Shown here: piece after piece, positions 16,502-25,339 of the stretch | Position numbering within the stretch: position 1 is the first letter of the stretch | Layout of the letters: the number at the start of each line of letters is the position of its first letter | Virus record (IMG/VR): IMGVR_UViG_3300036770_006893 | Coordinates: 124,001-188,000 of that record | Reading direction: 5' to 3' (one strand) | Source of the DNA: a virus | Length of the DNA: 64,000 nt | Notes under the pieces: model-generated | Told to the model about the DNA's origin: nothing | The model's database searches: none | Seen by the model: the letters and a program-made list of their open reading frames with translations, nothing else | Program-made: the position numbers and the translations under genes

Positions 16502-16982
16502 GTTTCACCTTTGTTTTTTGTACCGAAAGTATGATATCCGCCAGATTTTTGGCACTATTTGCTATATATGATAGCCTATCGATTCGTTGTTTTGCATATT
16601 TTTTAATATTATTTAGTGATTGTGCTTTGTCGTTGTGTTTTATTGCCTGAATAGACTTCTCTATATATCCATAGCCTTTATATGAATTGACTTCGTCGGC
16701 TATGGTTTCTTTTATGCTTTCTTCGGACCAATTGAATCTGGCAATTTCCCTATTTATAGTTCTTTGTATATGAAAAGAGAATTGAGATAATCTATACGCT
16801 ATCTGAGCACAATCTTCTGGTGTTAGCTTCTCTAATTGATCTCTATTCATTGAAAGATATTCGTTCAGCTCTGACTCTGGTAAATATGTAGGATTATATG
16901 TGGGCATACCTATACCCTTTTCATATTCGTCTAATATCCTGTCCCAGTTTTGTAATTCCTCTTTAGCTGTTTTCATATCCAT
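16491..16982 (-). CDS. helical protein of unknown function
   Basis: A 163-residue, largely helical and charged protein (long amphipathic stretches such as ITRIAYRLSQFSFHIQ-like and KKYAKQRIDRLSYIANSAKN). I do not recognise a family. It overlaps the nuclease gene before it by 20 bases and the zinc-ribbon gene after it by 11 bases, which supports translation. Its place between RecA and DnaB fits a recombination mediator or helicase-loading role, but this is inference from position. Confidence 0.55.
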   Translation of the reverse strand: MDMKTAKEELQNWDRILDEYEKGIGMPTYNPTYLPESELNEYLSMNRDQLEKLTPEDCAQIAYRLSQFSFHIQRTINREIARFNWSEESIKETIADEVNSYKGYGYIEKSIQAIKHNDKAQSLNNIKKYAKQRIDRLSYIANSAKNLADIILSVQKTKVKHGS

Positions 16983-17379
16983 TAAGCCTATCTTTCCATT
17001 GTTCTATTGATTCATAATGAGGTAAAATGATTTGCTTTATATTGTTGATATTGCACCATTCTGTTTTTGAAGAGTCTCTTTTTTTTGATTTAGCAAACCC
17101 TATCATATTTTGGTGGTAAAATTTTACAAATTTATAGTGTTGTTCTCCATGAACTTCTACGCATGTTTTTATTAGAGGCAAATAAAAGTCAAGAAATAGT
17201 GTTTCTGATCTAGTTATTTTAATTGGTACCTCTTCCAGAATTTGTAGCGTGGGGAAAAGTTCTTTAATTAAGCTCCTTGCTGATAGATGAAGATCTGACT
17301 TATTAGTGATTTTACCATGCGACAGACACCCTGTCAACTGCCATAGATAAGAATTTCCGTCTAAATCTACAACATTCAT
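16963..17379 (-). CDS. small PD-(D/E)XK-type endonuclease
   Basis: A 138-residue protein resembling small Vsr/DUF559-like nucleases. Residues about 60-85 read TLFLDFYLPLIKTCVEVHGEQ, i.e. an Asp on one strand and Glu-x-His-Gly-x-x-His following, the usual metal-binding core. A basic helix (FAKSKKRDSSKTEW) and a final strand (IKQIILPHYES) complete the fold. It could be a Holliday-junction or nicking enzyme acting with RecA, with which it overlaps by 4 bases, or a homing-type nuclease. The substrate is unknown. Confidence 0.65.
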   Translation of the reverse strand: MNVVDLDGNSYLWQLTGCLSHGKITNKSDLHLSARSLIKELFPTLQILEEVPIKITRSETLFLDFYLPLIKTCVEVHGEQHYKFVKFYHQNMIGFAKSKKRDSSKTEWCNINNIKQIILPHYESIEQWKDRLNGYENS

Positions 17380-18389
17380 GACGCTACGCCCATCGTCTCC
17401 TTAAATTCTGCGCATATTTTTTCATAAGCTTCTGGATTTTCTATCAAATACTGTCTTATTTTTTCTGATCCTTGAAATTTCATTTTTTCTTCGCCAATGT
17501 TCACTGAGTACCAAGCGCCACCCTTTTGTATAACCCCTATATCTGAAGCTAAATTAATTAATTCCATGTATTTATCTATACCTTGTCCGTATCTAATATA
17601 GCTAGTAATTGTTCCTCCAGGAGGGCCCAAAGCAGAGCATAAAACTTGCCAGTCTATTTCTTGTCCAATTTGCGTAGCGTCATTTCCTATAGTCCAAGGC
17701 TTAAAAGACTTAGCTCGTATTTTAATATCTGTTTGATATGCTATTGCTTGTCCGCTCTTCTCTTTAAATTCCGCACCATATCCTGTTGGATTACCCATAA
17801 GATGAGTTATGCCTATAACTATATTTTTGTTGACAGGAATAACGTTGGCTACTTTGCGACAAAATTTTGCTAATAGTTTTGCTCCGTCGGCTCTTTGCAT
17901 TTTATCCATATCGCTAGTAATTTCAGCCTCGGTACATAAAGCAGAATATGAGTCTATTATCAGGATGCTTCCAGGTATTTCATTTATAATTCTTTCAGCT
18001 ATTTGCAGATACTCTTCTGCATGCAATATCTTACCTTGTTGACTGCCTATAATATGAAATCTAGAAAGGTCTAAATTCGGTATTCCTTCTAGGTCTCTCT
18101 TTTTGAGTCTACCTTCTATATTTAGGTAATACACTTCTCTTGGGCTTTTGAGGTCTCCTTGGTATTTTGGATTCTGGGCAGTAGCAGCAAAATCTAATGA
18201 TGTAGTTGTCTTACCGCACTTGGGCTGGCCAGTTAGTACCACAAAACTGCCTTCTGGTATACCTCCGTTTAAAACTATGTCTAATGCTGGACTAACAGGA
18301 ATATTAATAAGTGTTTTATCAACTAAAGCATTGCCGCTGAGAATAACTTGATCGCCAAAATTTTTTGTTACGTCGTCTTTAAGACTCAT
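17376..18389 (-). CDS. recA: RecA-like recombinase
   Basis: A 337-residue RecA/UvsX-type recombinase. Walker A is LTGQPKCGKTTTSLDF at about residues 50-65, Walker B is SILIIDSYSALC at about 143-154, and a conserved GITHLMGNPTG segment (about 198-208) corresponds to the DNA-binding loop region. A glutamate-rich YYLNIEGRLKKRDL follows the P-loop domain as in UvsX. It forms filaments on ssDNA and catalyses strand exchange, probably for recombination-dependent replication with SSB and the nearby nucleases. Confidence 0.88.
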   Translation of the reverse strand: MSLKDDVTKNFGDQVILSGNALVDKTLINIPVSPALDIVLNGGIPEGSFVVLTGQPKCGKTTTSLDFAATAQNPKYQGDLKSPREVYYLNIEGRLKKRDLEGIPNLDLSRFHIIGSQQGKILHAEEYLQIAERIINEIPGSILIIDSYSALCTEAEITSDMDKMQRADGAKLLAKFCRKVANVIPVNKNIVIGITHLMGNPTGYGAEFKEKSGQAIAYQTDIKIRAKSFKPWTIGNDATQIGQEIDWQVLCSALGPPGGTITSYIRYGQGIDKYMELINLASDIGVIQKGGAWYSVNIGEEKMKFQGSEKIRQYLIENPEAYEKICAEFKETMGVAS

Positions 18390-18804
18390 TGTCTATATTC
18401 CTTAATTTTGATAGTATGTTTTCTTTATGTATAGATTTTCTAAAAGTAGAGCCGCTGTTTCTTTCTAATTTTTTAGTCAGCTTTGTATTTTGATTTTCTA
18501 TAATTCTAGTGTACTTCTCTATAATATCAGATAGGTGAGGTGCTCTCAAGGAAAAAATTTTCTTACCCTCTGGTGAATTAAGAGCCTTTATAATTGCTTG
18601 TGCTGTATATTTTTCTAAAAGCTTATGCGCTGATGCTATTTGATTTCGATAAAATACAGACCATTTTTTTGTTGTCCAAAACCTGTAATGTAAATCACTA
18701 CCATCTTTTAGAGCCTTATTTTCACATATGATTTCTGTTATATACTGAGCTGCGCTTACATATTTACCATTAGAGTATTTTGATAGGTACTTATTGTCAT
18801 TCAT
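18379..18804 (-). CDS. hypothetical helical protein in replication region
   Basis: A 141-residue basic, helical protein. The middle (SVFYRNQIASAHKLLEKY, IIKALNSPEGKKIFSL) looks like a compact helical domain and the last 40 residues are highly basic. I do not recognise a family. It overlaps RecA and the HTH gene by 8-11 bases. Proteins of this size and position in other phages include helicase loaders and replication-mediators; this one shows no diagnostic motif. Confidence 0.55.
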   Translation of the reverse strand: MNDNKYLSKYSNGKYVSAAQYITEIICENKALKDGSDLHYRFWTTKKWSVFYRNQIASAHKLLEKYTAQAIIKALNSPEGKKIFSLRAPHLSDIIEKYTRIIENQNTKLTKKLERNSGSTFRKSIHKENILSKLRNIDNES

Positions 18805-19141
18805 TAGTTTTAAAGATAGAATTTTTTGTCCTTGGGTTTTCCGATTTATGTCTTATAGAATCGTTATATTCGGAAGCTTCTTTTGTCATTATAGCAACTG
18901 TATTGTTGTTCTTAGCCGATGTTTTGGTAATCATTAGATTTTTTGATTTTGATACGGCGGGGCCAGAAGCTGTTTTGATCGAGTCTTCTGTTTCTGTCTT
19001 TTTTGATACTCCATTTTTTTCCAATACTTTAACGACTTGATCCACTTTAATTTTAAGTTCTTGAGCTATTTCTTCTGGCGAAATATTTTTACTATTTAAC
19101 CAATTAATCGCATAAATTTCTACATTTTTTAGTCTAGCCAT
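18797..19141 (-). CDS. small protein with N-terminal helix-turn-helix
   Basis: A 114-residue protein. The first 45 residues form a helix-turn-helix: EIYAINWLNSKNISPEEIAQ and LKIKVDQVVKVLEKNG, as in HTH proteins that read 'x-x-I-A-x-x-L' sites. The rest is Ser/Thr/Lys/Asn-rich and probably disordered. It shares its first base with the stop of the preceding gene. It may regulate transcription or bind the origin; no direct evidence in the sequence. Confidence 0.6.
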   Translation of the reverse strand: MARLKNVEIYAINWLNSKNISPEEIAQELKIKVDQVVKVLEKNGVSKKTETEDSIKTASGPAVSKSKNLMITKTSAKNNNTVAIMTKEASEYNDSIRHKSENPRTKNSIFKTNE

Positions 19142-19524
19142 TATTCAGCCTCTCTTTCTGCGTTTTGTAGCCATGCTATGTTTTTTGTTTTTAGGAAATT
19201 GATATACATATTAAAACTTTTATGGTTTACTTCTTTAAATGTTCTAGCCTTGGAATACGGAGAATTTTTAGTATAGCTCTCATCTTTTTTCCCATATAGA
19301 GATATGGGGTTATACATTTTTCCGTCTCGATTTATTCTAATGAGATATTTAATTGTATTATTGTTTTTGGATAATTTTTTAGCGCAAACCAGAGAATTAT
19401 TTGCATCAGAACATCTGGGGTATCCTGAGTCGTCAAAAAAATCTTGTTCTCCAGATATGCAAAAAAAAGCTTCTAGATTATTTGATACGACATTTTTTTC
19501 TTGATGAAATATAAAATCATTCAT
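19141..19524 (-). CDS. hypothetical protein
   Basis: A 127-residue protein with no motif I recognise. It has two or three cysteines (FFCISGEQ, CSDANNSLVC) and a C-terminal helix containing FKEVNHKSFNMYINFLKTKN. Start and stop overlap the neighbours by 1 and 8 bases, so it is very probably translated. It is part of the small-gene block between RecA and the FmdB-like protein. Confidence 0.55.
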   Translation of the reverse strand: MNDFIFHQEKNVVSNNLEAFFCISGEQDFFDDSGYPRCSDANNSLVCAKKLSKNNNTIKYLIRINRDGKMYNPISLYGKKDESYTKNSPYSKARTFKEVNHKSFNMYINFLKTKNIAWLQNAEREAE

Positions 19525-19933
19525 GGTCTTTATCCTTTATGTCTTTTGTATGATTGGCTGCGGAGGCTATGCAGTTTTCTAAAAATTTAAAAAAAGTATC
19601 CATATATACATTGTAGTCTTTTAGTGGAGGTACCGGTATATGGTAATTTTTATTACATACTTCTACACATCTAGTCGTTTCTCCATGCTCGTTTTCCTCC
19701 ATAACATTTGCGGTTATGGAAAATATAATTTCGTGAGCACAAGATAATAATTTAACAGGATCATCTACTGCGGGTGCTGCACCGACGTAGTTATCCTGTA
19801 AAAATTTAATTAATTCTTCTGGGTTATTGATATTTACATCATTAAAAGATGATTCTATTGCTTGTTGAATTTGCTTAATTTGCTCTTCAGTAATTTCGGG
19901 CTGTTTTTCAGTATTTTCGTCTTTGGTATTCAT
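19517..19933 (-). CDS. hypothetical acidic protein
   Basis: A 138-residue acidic protein. The first 30 residues are a charged helix (EITEEQIKQIQQAIESSF), followed by a compact part with three cysteines (LLSCAHEIIF, TRCVEVCNKNYH). No family recognised. It ends overlapping the next gene by 8 bases. Confidence 0.55.
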   Translation of the reverse strand: MNTKDENTEKQPEITEEQIKQIQQAIESSFNDVNINNPEELIKFLQDNYVGAAPAVDDPVKLLSCAHEIIFSITANVMEENEHGETTRCVEVCNKNYHIPVPPLKDYNVYMDTFFKFLENCIASAANHTKDIKDKDHE

Positions 19934-19934
19934 T

Positions 19935-20279
19935 TTATGTCCATTTTGTTTTGGGTTGTTTTTTAAGTCTGGTCATACCAGATGGTAATTTTTTATTTGA
20001 TTGCTCGTTCTTATACGAGTTGTGCTTATCGAATAGGTGTTTTTTTTCGTCTTCTGACAGCCTGTCTCTATTTCTATTGGCTATGTCGCCTATAGTTTTA
20101 AGTTCATTGTCAGCTTTTTTTACAGACATATTCTGCGTCATAACATCTCTACTAACAAGCCTAATGGTTTTATTGCTTTTACACGCCGGACACGGCGGCT
20201 GTTCTGTATAATCTTTGATATAAAAAAACAGCTCAAATTCTTGTTCGCAATTATTGCATTTATATGAGTATGTGGGCAT
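19935..20279 (-). CDS. FmdB-like zinc-ribbon protein
   Basis: A 114-residue protein whose N-terminus MPTYSYKCNNCEQEFE, followed by CPACKSNKTIRLVSRD, is the FmdB/CxxC_CxxC_SSSS regulatory zinc-ribbon motif. The frame is open further upstream, but MPTYSYKC is the family's start and this ATG comes 2 bases after the stop of the HNH gene, so I chose 20279. The C-terminal 70 residues are charged and probably unstructured. Phages often carry such proteins; their role is not established. Confidence 0.75.
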   Translation of the reverse strand: MPTYSYKCNNCEQEFELFFYIKDYTEQPPCPACKSNKTIRLVSRDVMTQNMSVKKADNELKTIGDIANRNRDRLSEDEKKHLFDKHNSYKNEQSNKKLPSGMTRLKKQPKTKWT

Positions 20280-20281
20280 TA

Positions 20282-20869
20282 TTAAAGATGCTCGTATGAT
20301 TGCGGTAAATACGCCGCCCATTCGTCGGGAATACTCTTTATAGTAGTTAGAGACTCTACAAATGGCAAGAAGCGAAAACTAGATTTTGGTCTTACAGGAA
20401 TCTTTAATAATTTCATACCAGCCTGTGTTGGTGTGCGATTACCCTTTTTTCTATTACATTCGACACAGCATGTAACAATATTTGTCCAATTTGTTGGACT
20501 AGTATTTGAAGACCATTTAGACTTTGGTATAACGTGGTCATAAGTTAATTGATTTATGTTAAATGTATTATTACAGTATTGACACGTATAAGCATCCCTA
20601 ATTAGTATATTTTTTCTATTAAAATTTACTGTTCTATTATTTAGGCTTAAAAATCTATGTATTCTTGCCACAGCTGGTACAGGAAATCTCCTACTAATAC
20701 CTTGTATAAAGTCATTTTTGTAGAAATCTATGATTTCTATGGAGTATTGACTATTAGTATTTTCTGATTTGAGGCCCCATATTATGGCCCTGTGCCAGTG
20801 AACAATGCCTATTGGAGTATAATCAGCGTTCAAGATTAAGCATCTATTGTGGTCTGCTTTCGTTTCCAT
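20282..20869 (-). CDS. HNH endonuclease
   Basis: A 195-residue HNH nuclease. The core is CQYCNNTFNINQLTYDHVIP (about residues 97-116), then NIVTCCVECNRKKGNRT (about 131-147): two Cys-x-x-Cys zinc pairs around the Asp-His of the active site. The N-terminal 60 residues (CLILNADYTPIGIVHWHRAI) are typical of stand-alone bacterial and phage HNH proteins. It may be a free-standing homing or restriction-like nuclease. It overlaps phoH by 26 bases. Confidence 0.85.
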   Translation of the reverse strand: METKADHNRCLILNADYTPIGIVHWHRAIIWGLKSENTNSQYSIEIIDFYKNDFIQGISRRFPVPAVARIHRFLSLNNRTVNFNRKNILIRDAYTCQYCNNTFNINQLTYDHVIPKSKWSSNTSPTNWTNIVTCCVECNRKKGNRTPTQAGMKLLKIPVRPKSSFRFLPFVESLTTIKSIPDEWAAYLPQSYEHL

Positions 20870-21566
20870 ATTCTTCTAGTCGTGTTAAGATTTTTCCAAT
20901 AATAGGATTTCTTGCTATATCGGAAGATTCTAGGATTGATACGCCTATATCTTCGATATCTGTTAATGCATTAATCATATTCAAAAACCCGCCCCTCAAA
21001 TGTCTTACAAGGTCGGACTGTCCTGTATCTCCGGTCAATACCATCTTACTGTTATTGCCTATGCGAGTAATCAACATCTTTAGCTGATCATAAGATGCAT
21101 TTTGGCATTCGTCAGCAACTATAAAGCAATTATGAAAATTTCTACCTCTCATTAATGCTAGCGGCACTATTTCTATCTTATGTTGTGTTTTTAGGGAGCC
21201 GTATACAGACATAGGAATAAAATGAGAGATTTCATCCAAAATAGGCAAAAGATAAGGATGCAGCTTTTCTTCTGCTGTTCCTGGTAAAAAACCAAGCTTT
21301 TCTCCAGATTCAACAATAGGTCTTGTTATGATAATTTTTTCTACCTTTTCCTCAAATAAATATTGTAAAGCTAGTCCAACAGCTATATGTGTCTTACCGC
21401 TACCGGCAACACCTTGACAGAAAACAATAACATTATTATTTACGTTTTTAATAAGATTATTTTGGTTTATAGAGATAGGTTTTAATTTATTCCTAAAAAT
21501 AGTATCATGTTTTTTTTCTAGGCTAGGTTCGGAAAGTTTGATAGGCTTATTTTTTTTTCTAGTCAA
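20844..21566 (-). CDS. phoH: PhoH-like P-loop ATPase
   Basis: A 240-residue PhoH family ATPase/helicase-like protein. Walker A is CQGVAGSGKTHIAVGLA at about residues 48-64, IITRPIVESGEKLGFLPG (about 80-97) is a PhoH signature, and Walker B is FIVADECQNAS at about 150-160. TGDTGQSD (about 183) is the sensor motif. The start is a TTG preceded by AAAGGA at a good distance; no nearby ATG fits. PhoH is common in marine and freshwater phages; its function there is unclear. Confidence 0.88.
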   Translation of the reverse strand: MTRKKNKPIKLSEPSLEKKHDTIFRNKLKPISINQNNLIKNVNNNVIVFCQGVAGSGKTHIAVGLALQYLFEEKVEKIIITRPIVESGEKLGFLPGTAEEKLHPYLLPILDEISHFIPMSVYGSLKTQHKIEIVPLALMRGRNFHNCFIVADECQNASYDQLKMLITRIGNNSKMVLTGDTGQSDLVRHLRGGFLNMINALTDIEDIGVSILESSDIARNPIIGKILTRLEEYGNESRPQ

Positions 21567-21622
21567 GAGAGATCCTTTATAATAGAGGTTATAGATAATT
21601 CTCTATATTAGATTACACCATA

Positions 21623-22048
21623 CTATTTATTTCCACTAGAACCAAATCCATTTATACCGCGTTCAGAATTGGATAACTCATCAGTTTCTAGAAAATTAAA
21701 ATCAAAATGTTGCTCAATAATTAGTTGGGCAATTTTATCTCCATACGTAACGTCGAAAGTATTTTCTTTATCCGTATTAATTAGTATTACCTTAATTTCT
21801 CCGCGATACCCACTATCACAAACCCCAGCCAAAACATCTATACCGTACTTTGCGGCTAATCCTGATCTTGGGGCTATTCTTCCATAAAAACCAGAAGGTA
21901 TCTCTACGCATATTCCGGTAGATATAGCAGCTCTAGATTGAGGTGGGATAGATATATTATCAACAGAATACAGATCTGCGCCAGCATCTGTTGTGTTGTT
22001 TTTTTTGGGTATAATTGCTAATTCATGAACCTTTTTTACTTTTATCAT
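21623..22048 (-). CDS. dut: dUTPase
   Basis: A 141-residue trimeric dUTPase with all five motifs: TDAGADLYS (1), PRSGLA (2), GVCDSGYRGEIKV (3), GDKIAQLII (4) and RGINGFGSSG (5, the flexible glycine-rich tail). It hydrolyses dUTP to dUMP, keeping uracil out of phage DNA and supplying dTMP synthesis, in line with the dCMP deaminase and ribonucleotide reductase upstream. Two bases separate it from nrdA. Confidence 0.95.
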   Translation of the reverse strand: MIKVKKVHELAIIPKKNNTTDAGADLYSVDNISIPPQSRAAISTGICVEIPSGFYGRIAPRSGLAAKYGIDVLAGVCDSGYRGEIKVILINTDKENTFDVTYGDKIAQLIIEQHFDFNFLETDELSNSERGINGFGSSGNK

Positions 22049-22050
22049 AT

Positions 22051-23703
22051 TTAACTCTCACAGTTTGAACAGGACATTATATTTCTTGCTAATTCTTGCG
22101 CTGGATTGGCGCTTCTCTGATAATAGAATGTTTTTATACCCATCTTCCATCCATCTATTAATAGATCGCTGACCTGTTTTGGTGGTGTATTAGGACCAAC
22201 CATGATATTAAGAGACTGAGACTGATCGATATATTTTTGTCTATTAGATGCTTGTATAATAATATCTTTTTGACTAATTTCACCAAAAGTTTTAAAGACA
22301 TCTTTTTCTTCTTTGGTTAGAAAGTCTAAGTGCTGAACAGATCCTCCTTTAATAAGGATACTTTTCCATGTTTCATCGTCGTTTCTATGATATTTTTTTA
22401 GTATTTCTTTTAGGTGTGGGTTTTTGTATGTGAATTTACCTTTGGCTAAATTTTTAACGAAGTAATTACTATTAAGTGGCTCTATGCTAGGACTAACTTG
22501 GCCTAAAATAAAACTACTGCTAGTGGTTGGGGCTATAGCTAAAGTGGTTACATTTCTACGACCATAGCCTTCTAGTATGGGAGCCTCGCCAAAAAGCTCT
22601 GCGAGCTTGGTGGTAGCCGTATCTGCTCTATCTCTAATAGTTTTCCAAATTTCGTTATTGATAGATTTTGAAACAACGCTTTCAAATGCAATCATTTTGC
22701 TCTGCAAATAAGAGTGCCATCCAAGTACTCCCATACCAAGAGCCCTTTGGTTTAGCGCAAAGCTGCGAGCACCTTTCATGAATTTAATATGTTGTGTTTT
22801 TTCAATAAACTCTTGGTTCACACTATCTAGAAAATAAATAAGAGTTTCTATAGCATCTGTTTTTACTATTTCGTCCCAATGCAACAAATTTAGAGAAGAT
22901 AAAACACAAACGAAGCTATTATTTTCATCAGAATGTAGGCATATTTCTGAGCATAAATTAGATGCTTGTATCTTTAGCTGTTTGTCTCGATAGGCTTTTG
23001 GCGCATTATTGTTAATTGTATCGGTAAAAAAAATGTACGGATAACCGCTCTCAAATCTTTTTTGAATAATTTTTGCCCATATTTTTCTTTTTTGCTTGTC
23101 TCCATCTATCATACTATTCATCCACTCATCGCCTATACACACCCCCAAACTCATATTCTGAATAGGGTGTCCTTCATTTCTGATTTGTAAAAACTCTTCT
23201 ATGTCTGGATGCTCAACAGGCAAATAGGCAGCAAAGCTACCTCTACGCGCTGATCCCTGACTTATTACGTCTGCAACCTTGTCAAACATTTCCATAAAGT
23301 GGACAGGGCCACTGCTCTCTCCACCAACACTAATGGCCGCTCCTCTTTCTCTTAGAGAGCCGAAGTATCCACTTGTGCCGCCACCCATTTTGCTCATCAT
23401 ACCAACTTCTGCAACCTTATATAAAATACTTGTTATTGTATCGTCTATATAGCTGCCGAAACAGCTCACCGGCAAGCCTCTTGTGTTACCAAAATTATTC
23501 CATACGGGAGTAGAAAGAGAATAGTATCCTAGGCTCATATAATGTTCAAATTTTTCTGCAAAACCTGATATACTTAAGATTTTTTCAGAGTTCAGAGAGA
23601 TTTGCTTAATTCTTTCTTCTGGTGTTTGACCATTTTGTAGATAGCCTCGTTCTAAAAATAGTCTACTATGAGAATTTAACCAATAATACGGCTTAGTTGT
23701 CAT
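22051..23703 (-). CDS. nrdA: ribonucleoside-diphosphate reductase alpha subunit
   Basis: A 550-residue class I NrdA, shorter than the usual 700-850 because the N-terminal ATP-cone regulatory domain is absent. Key residues are visible: LPVSCFGSYIDD (first redox Cys), ASNLCSEICL (radical Cys), FVCVLSSLNL (partner Cys), FYYQRSANPAQ (Tyr pair for radical transfer) and a C-terminal SCSNCES relay pair. It reduces ribonucleotides to deoxyribonucleotides with NrdB. Without the ATP cone, it would lack normal dATP shut-off, as in several phage enzymes. Confidence 0.95.
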   Translation of the reverse strand: MTTKPYYWLNSHSRLFLERGYLQNGQTPEERIKQISLNSEKILSISGFAEKFEHYMSLGYYSLSTPVWNNFGNTRGLPVSCFGSYIDDTITSILYKVAEVGMMSKMGGGTSGYFGSLRERGAAISVGGESSGPVHFMEMFDKVADVISQGSARRGSFAAYLPVEHPDIEEFLQIRNEGHPIQNMSLGVCIGDEWMNSMIDGDKQKRKIWAKIIQKRFESGYPYIFFTDTINNNAPKAYRDKQLKIQASNLCSEICLHSDENNSFVCVLSSLNLLHWDEIVKTDAIETLIYFLDSVNQEFIEKTQHIKFMKGARSFALNQRALGMGVLGWHSYLQSKMIAFESVVSKSINNEIWKTIRDRADTATTKLAELFGEAPILEGYGRRNVTTLAIAPTTSSSFILGQVSPSIEPLNSNYFVKNLAKGKFTYKNPHLKEILKKYHRNDDETWKSILIKGGSVQHLDFLTKEEKDVFKTFGEISQKDIIIQASNRQKYIDQSQSLNIMVGPNTPPKQVSDLLIDGWKMGIKTFYYQRSANPAQELARNIMSCSNCES

Positions 23704-23738
23704 GTATTTATATATCCTGTGTCTTTTCCTAGTAATGA

Positions 23739-24722
23739 TTAAAACAAGGCTTCTGCGTCGAAAGACAAAGCCTTTTTGGCATATTCCACCGGTCTGGAAT
23801 GAAAGAAATCAGTCATGTTATTACCAAGTATTTGTTCATCAAACCAAACAGTTTTAGATAAAAGGTCATTATCTACATCAAATATTTTATCGTATCCAAT
23901 TTGGCTCAAGGATTCATTGAGTCTATTTTTTATGAACTCTTTTAAGATATCTGAATTGAGGTATTCATCACCATATCCGTTAATTATCCAATCAATAATC
24001 TCACACTCATATTTTACGGCTTGTTGAGATTCAAGCAGTATAATTTTTTCCAAATCGTCATCGAATAATTCGGGATATTCTAGCCTTATGGTATTAATTA
24101 ATTTTATTCCTATCATAGCATGTAGGTTTTCTTCTCTACTAGTATATTCTACTTGCTTATTAGTGTCCTTAAGCATGTTCTTGAACCTGCCAAAAAAACT
24201 TATGGTATAAAACTGAGAAAATAGGGCTATGTTTTCAACAAACAAAGTAAACAATATTAAGGAATAAACAAATTGTTTTTTGCTATCATCAGAAAATTTT
24301 CTAAGATGTTTTCGCAAATAATTTACGCGACTCTTAATAATATCTAGCTGAAGAATTTTTTCAAAATTATCATCTATACCAAGTACCTCCAACAGTCTCT
24401 CATAAGCATCACCGTGTATAACCTCCACATGAGCCATAGTATAGCCTAGATCGTTTAGTGATGGATGAGGTAGATTTTCGCCTAATTTTGCCCAGAATTT
24501 TTTTACACTAATCTCTAGTTGTCCTATAGTAGACAATGCCCGTATAACTATCTCCTGCTCCTGATCTGTTAAATTAACTAAAAAATCTTGCACATCACTT
24601 TGAAAATTAAACTCTCTATGGGTCCAGAAGCCATTGTGCATAGCTTCAATAAAGTCTTGTGTCCAAGGATACAGGTCTGGTTTTCTGGCAATTTGTTCAC
24701 TGAATATCATATTAAACTCCAT
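23739..24722 (-). CDS. nrdB: ribonucleoside-diphosphate reductase beta subunit
   Basis: A 327-residue class I NrdB. The metal ligands and radical site are in place: HVEVIHGDAYERLLE (Glu-x-x-His and the radical Tyr three residues later, about residues 98-112), LFVENIALFSQF (Glu, about 165-176) and REENLHAMIGIKLI (Glu-x-x-His, about 197-210). The upstream helix STIGQLEISVKKFW has Glu where many enzymes have Asp. It makes the tyrosyl radical for NrdA. Its ATG overlaps the stop of a 45-residue gene (TAATG). Confidence 0.95.
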   Translation of the reverse strand: MEFNMIFSEQIARKPDLYPWTQDFIEAMHNGFWTHREFNFQSDVQDFLVNLTDQEQEIVIRALSTIGQLEISVKKFWAKLGENLPHPSLNDLGYTMAHVEVIHGDAYERLLEVLGIDDNFEKILQLDIIKSRVNYLRKHLRKFSDDSKKQFVYSLILFTLFVENIALFSQFYTISFFGRFKNMLKDTNKQVEYTSREENLHAMIGIKLINTIRLEYPELFDDDLEKIILLESQQAVKYECEIIDWIINGYGDEYLNSDILKEFIKNRLNESLSQIGYDKIFDVDNDLLSKTVWFDEQILGNNMTDFFHSRPVEYAKKALSFDAEALF

Positions 24723-24859
24723 TATTTATTGACAATATTTGCTATCAGGCCTACAACTACCATGCTCACAAATTCTGGACCAACAGTATCAAAATCAGCC
24801 ATGAAATTAAATCGCATATAGTAATTGACTACCGAAAGCATAAACAGGGTATTCATCAT
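24722..24859 (-). CDS. 45-residue hydrophobic small protein
   Basis: A short frame between dCMP deaminase and nrdB. Its ATG (24857-24859) overlaps the deaminase stop as ATGA and its TAA (24722-24724) overlaps the nrdB ATG as TAATG, so it fits the operon exactly on both sides. The protein has a hydrophobic end (SMVVVGLIANIV) and an earlier apolar stretch (MLSVVNYYM), so it may touch membrane or another subunit. No family recognised. Confidence 0.6.
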   Translation of the reverse strand: MMNTLFMLSVVNYYMRFNFMADFDTVGPEFVSMVVVGLIANIVNK

Positions 24860-25332
24860 ACTACACCACATAATTGTCTCAGCCAAGACAGATTGGGTTT
24901 AACATAATATATTTTTATATTGCTCATTTTTACAAAAGTATCAAAGTTTTTTTTGGAGTGCTCGTCAAATAATTTCGTTCCATGATCATCAGCCATGTAA
25001 ACTGTATCAATACCCTCCTGGTAAAGAGATATTATACAGTCGTTGCAGCACTGACCGGTGACATATGCTGTTCCGCCGTCAGGTCTGACAACACAATTTG
25101 CTAAAGCGTTTTTTTCACTATGAACCATCCATGCGTACTTATCTGGTCTATTTTTAGGTAGTAAATCATCCTTTAGTCCTTTGGGAAATCCGTTATATCC
25201 AACTCCAAGAATCCTATTATTTTTATCTGTAATCACACAACCATGTTTGGTGTGTATGTCGTGGCTGCGTAATGATATTACTTTAGCCAATCCAAGAAAA
25301 TAATCAGTCCACTCTGGTCTAGTAGTGCTCAT
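24856..25332 (-). CDS. dCMP deaminase
   Basis: A 158-residue zinc-dependent deoxycytidylate deaminase. Ligands are visible as MVHSEKNALANC (His-x-Glu, about residues 74-85) and TGQCCNDCIISLY (Cys-x-x-Cys, about 97-109); the N-terminus RPEWTDYFLGLAKVISLRS is typical of the family. It converts dCMP to dUMP. It is the first gene of the nucleotide/replication operon. A consensus promoter ends 7 bases before its ATG, so the mRNA may have no leader. Confidence 0.93.
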   Translation of the reverse strand: MSTTRPEWTDYFLGLAKVISLRSHDIHTKHGCVITDKNNRILGVGYNGFPKGLKDDLLPKNRPDKYAWMVHSEKNALANCVVRPDGGTAYVTGQCCNDCIISLYQEGIDTVYMADDHGTKLFDEHSKKNFDTFVKMSNIKIYYVKPNLSWLRQLCGVV

Positions 25333-25339
25333 AGATCAT

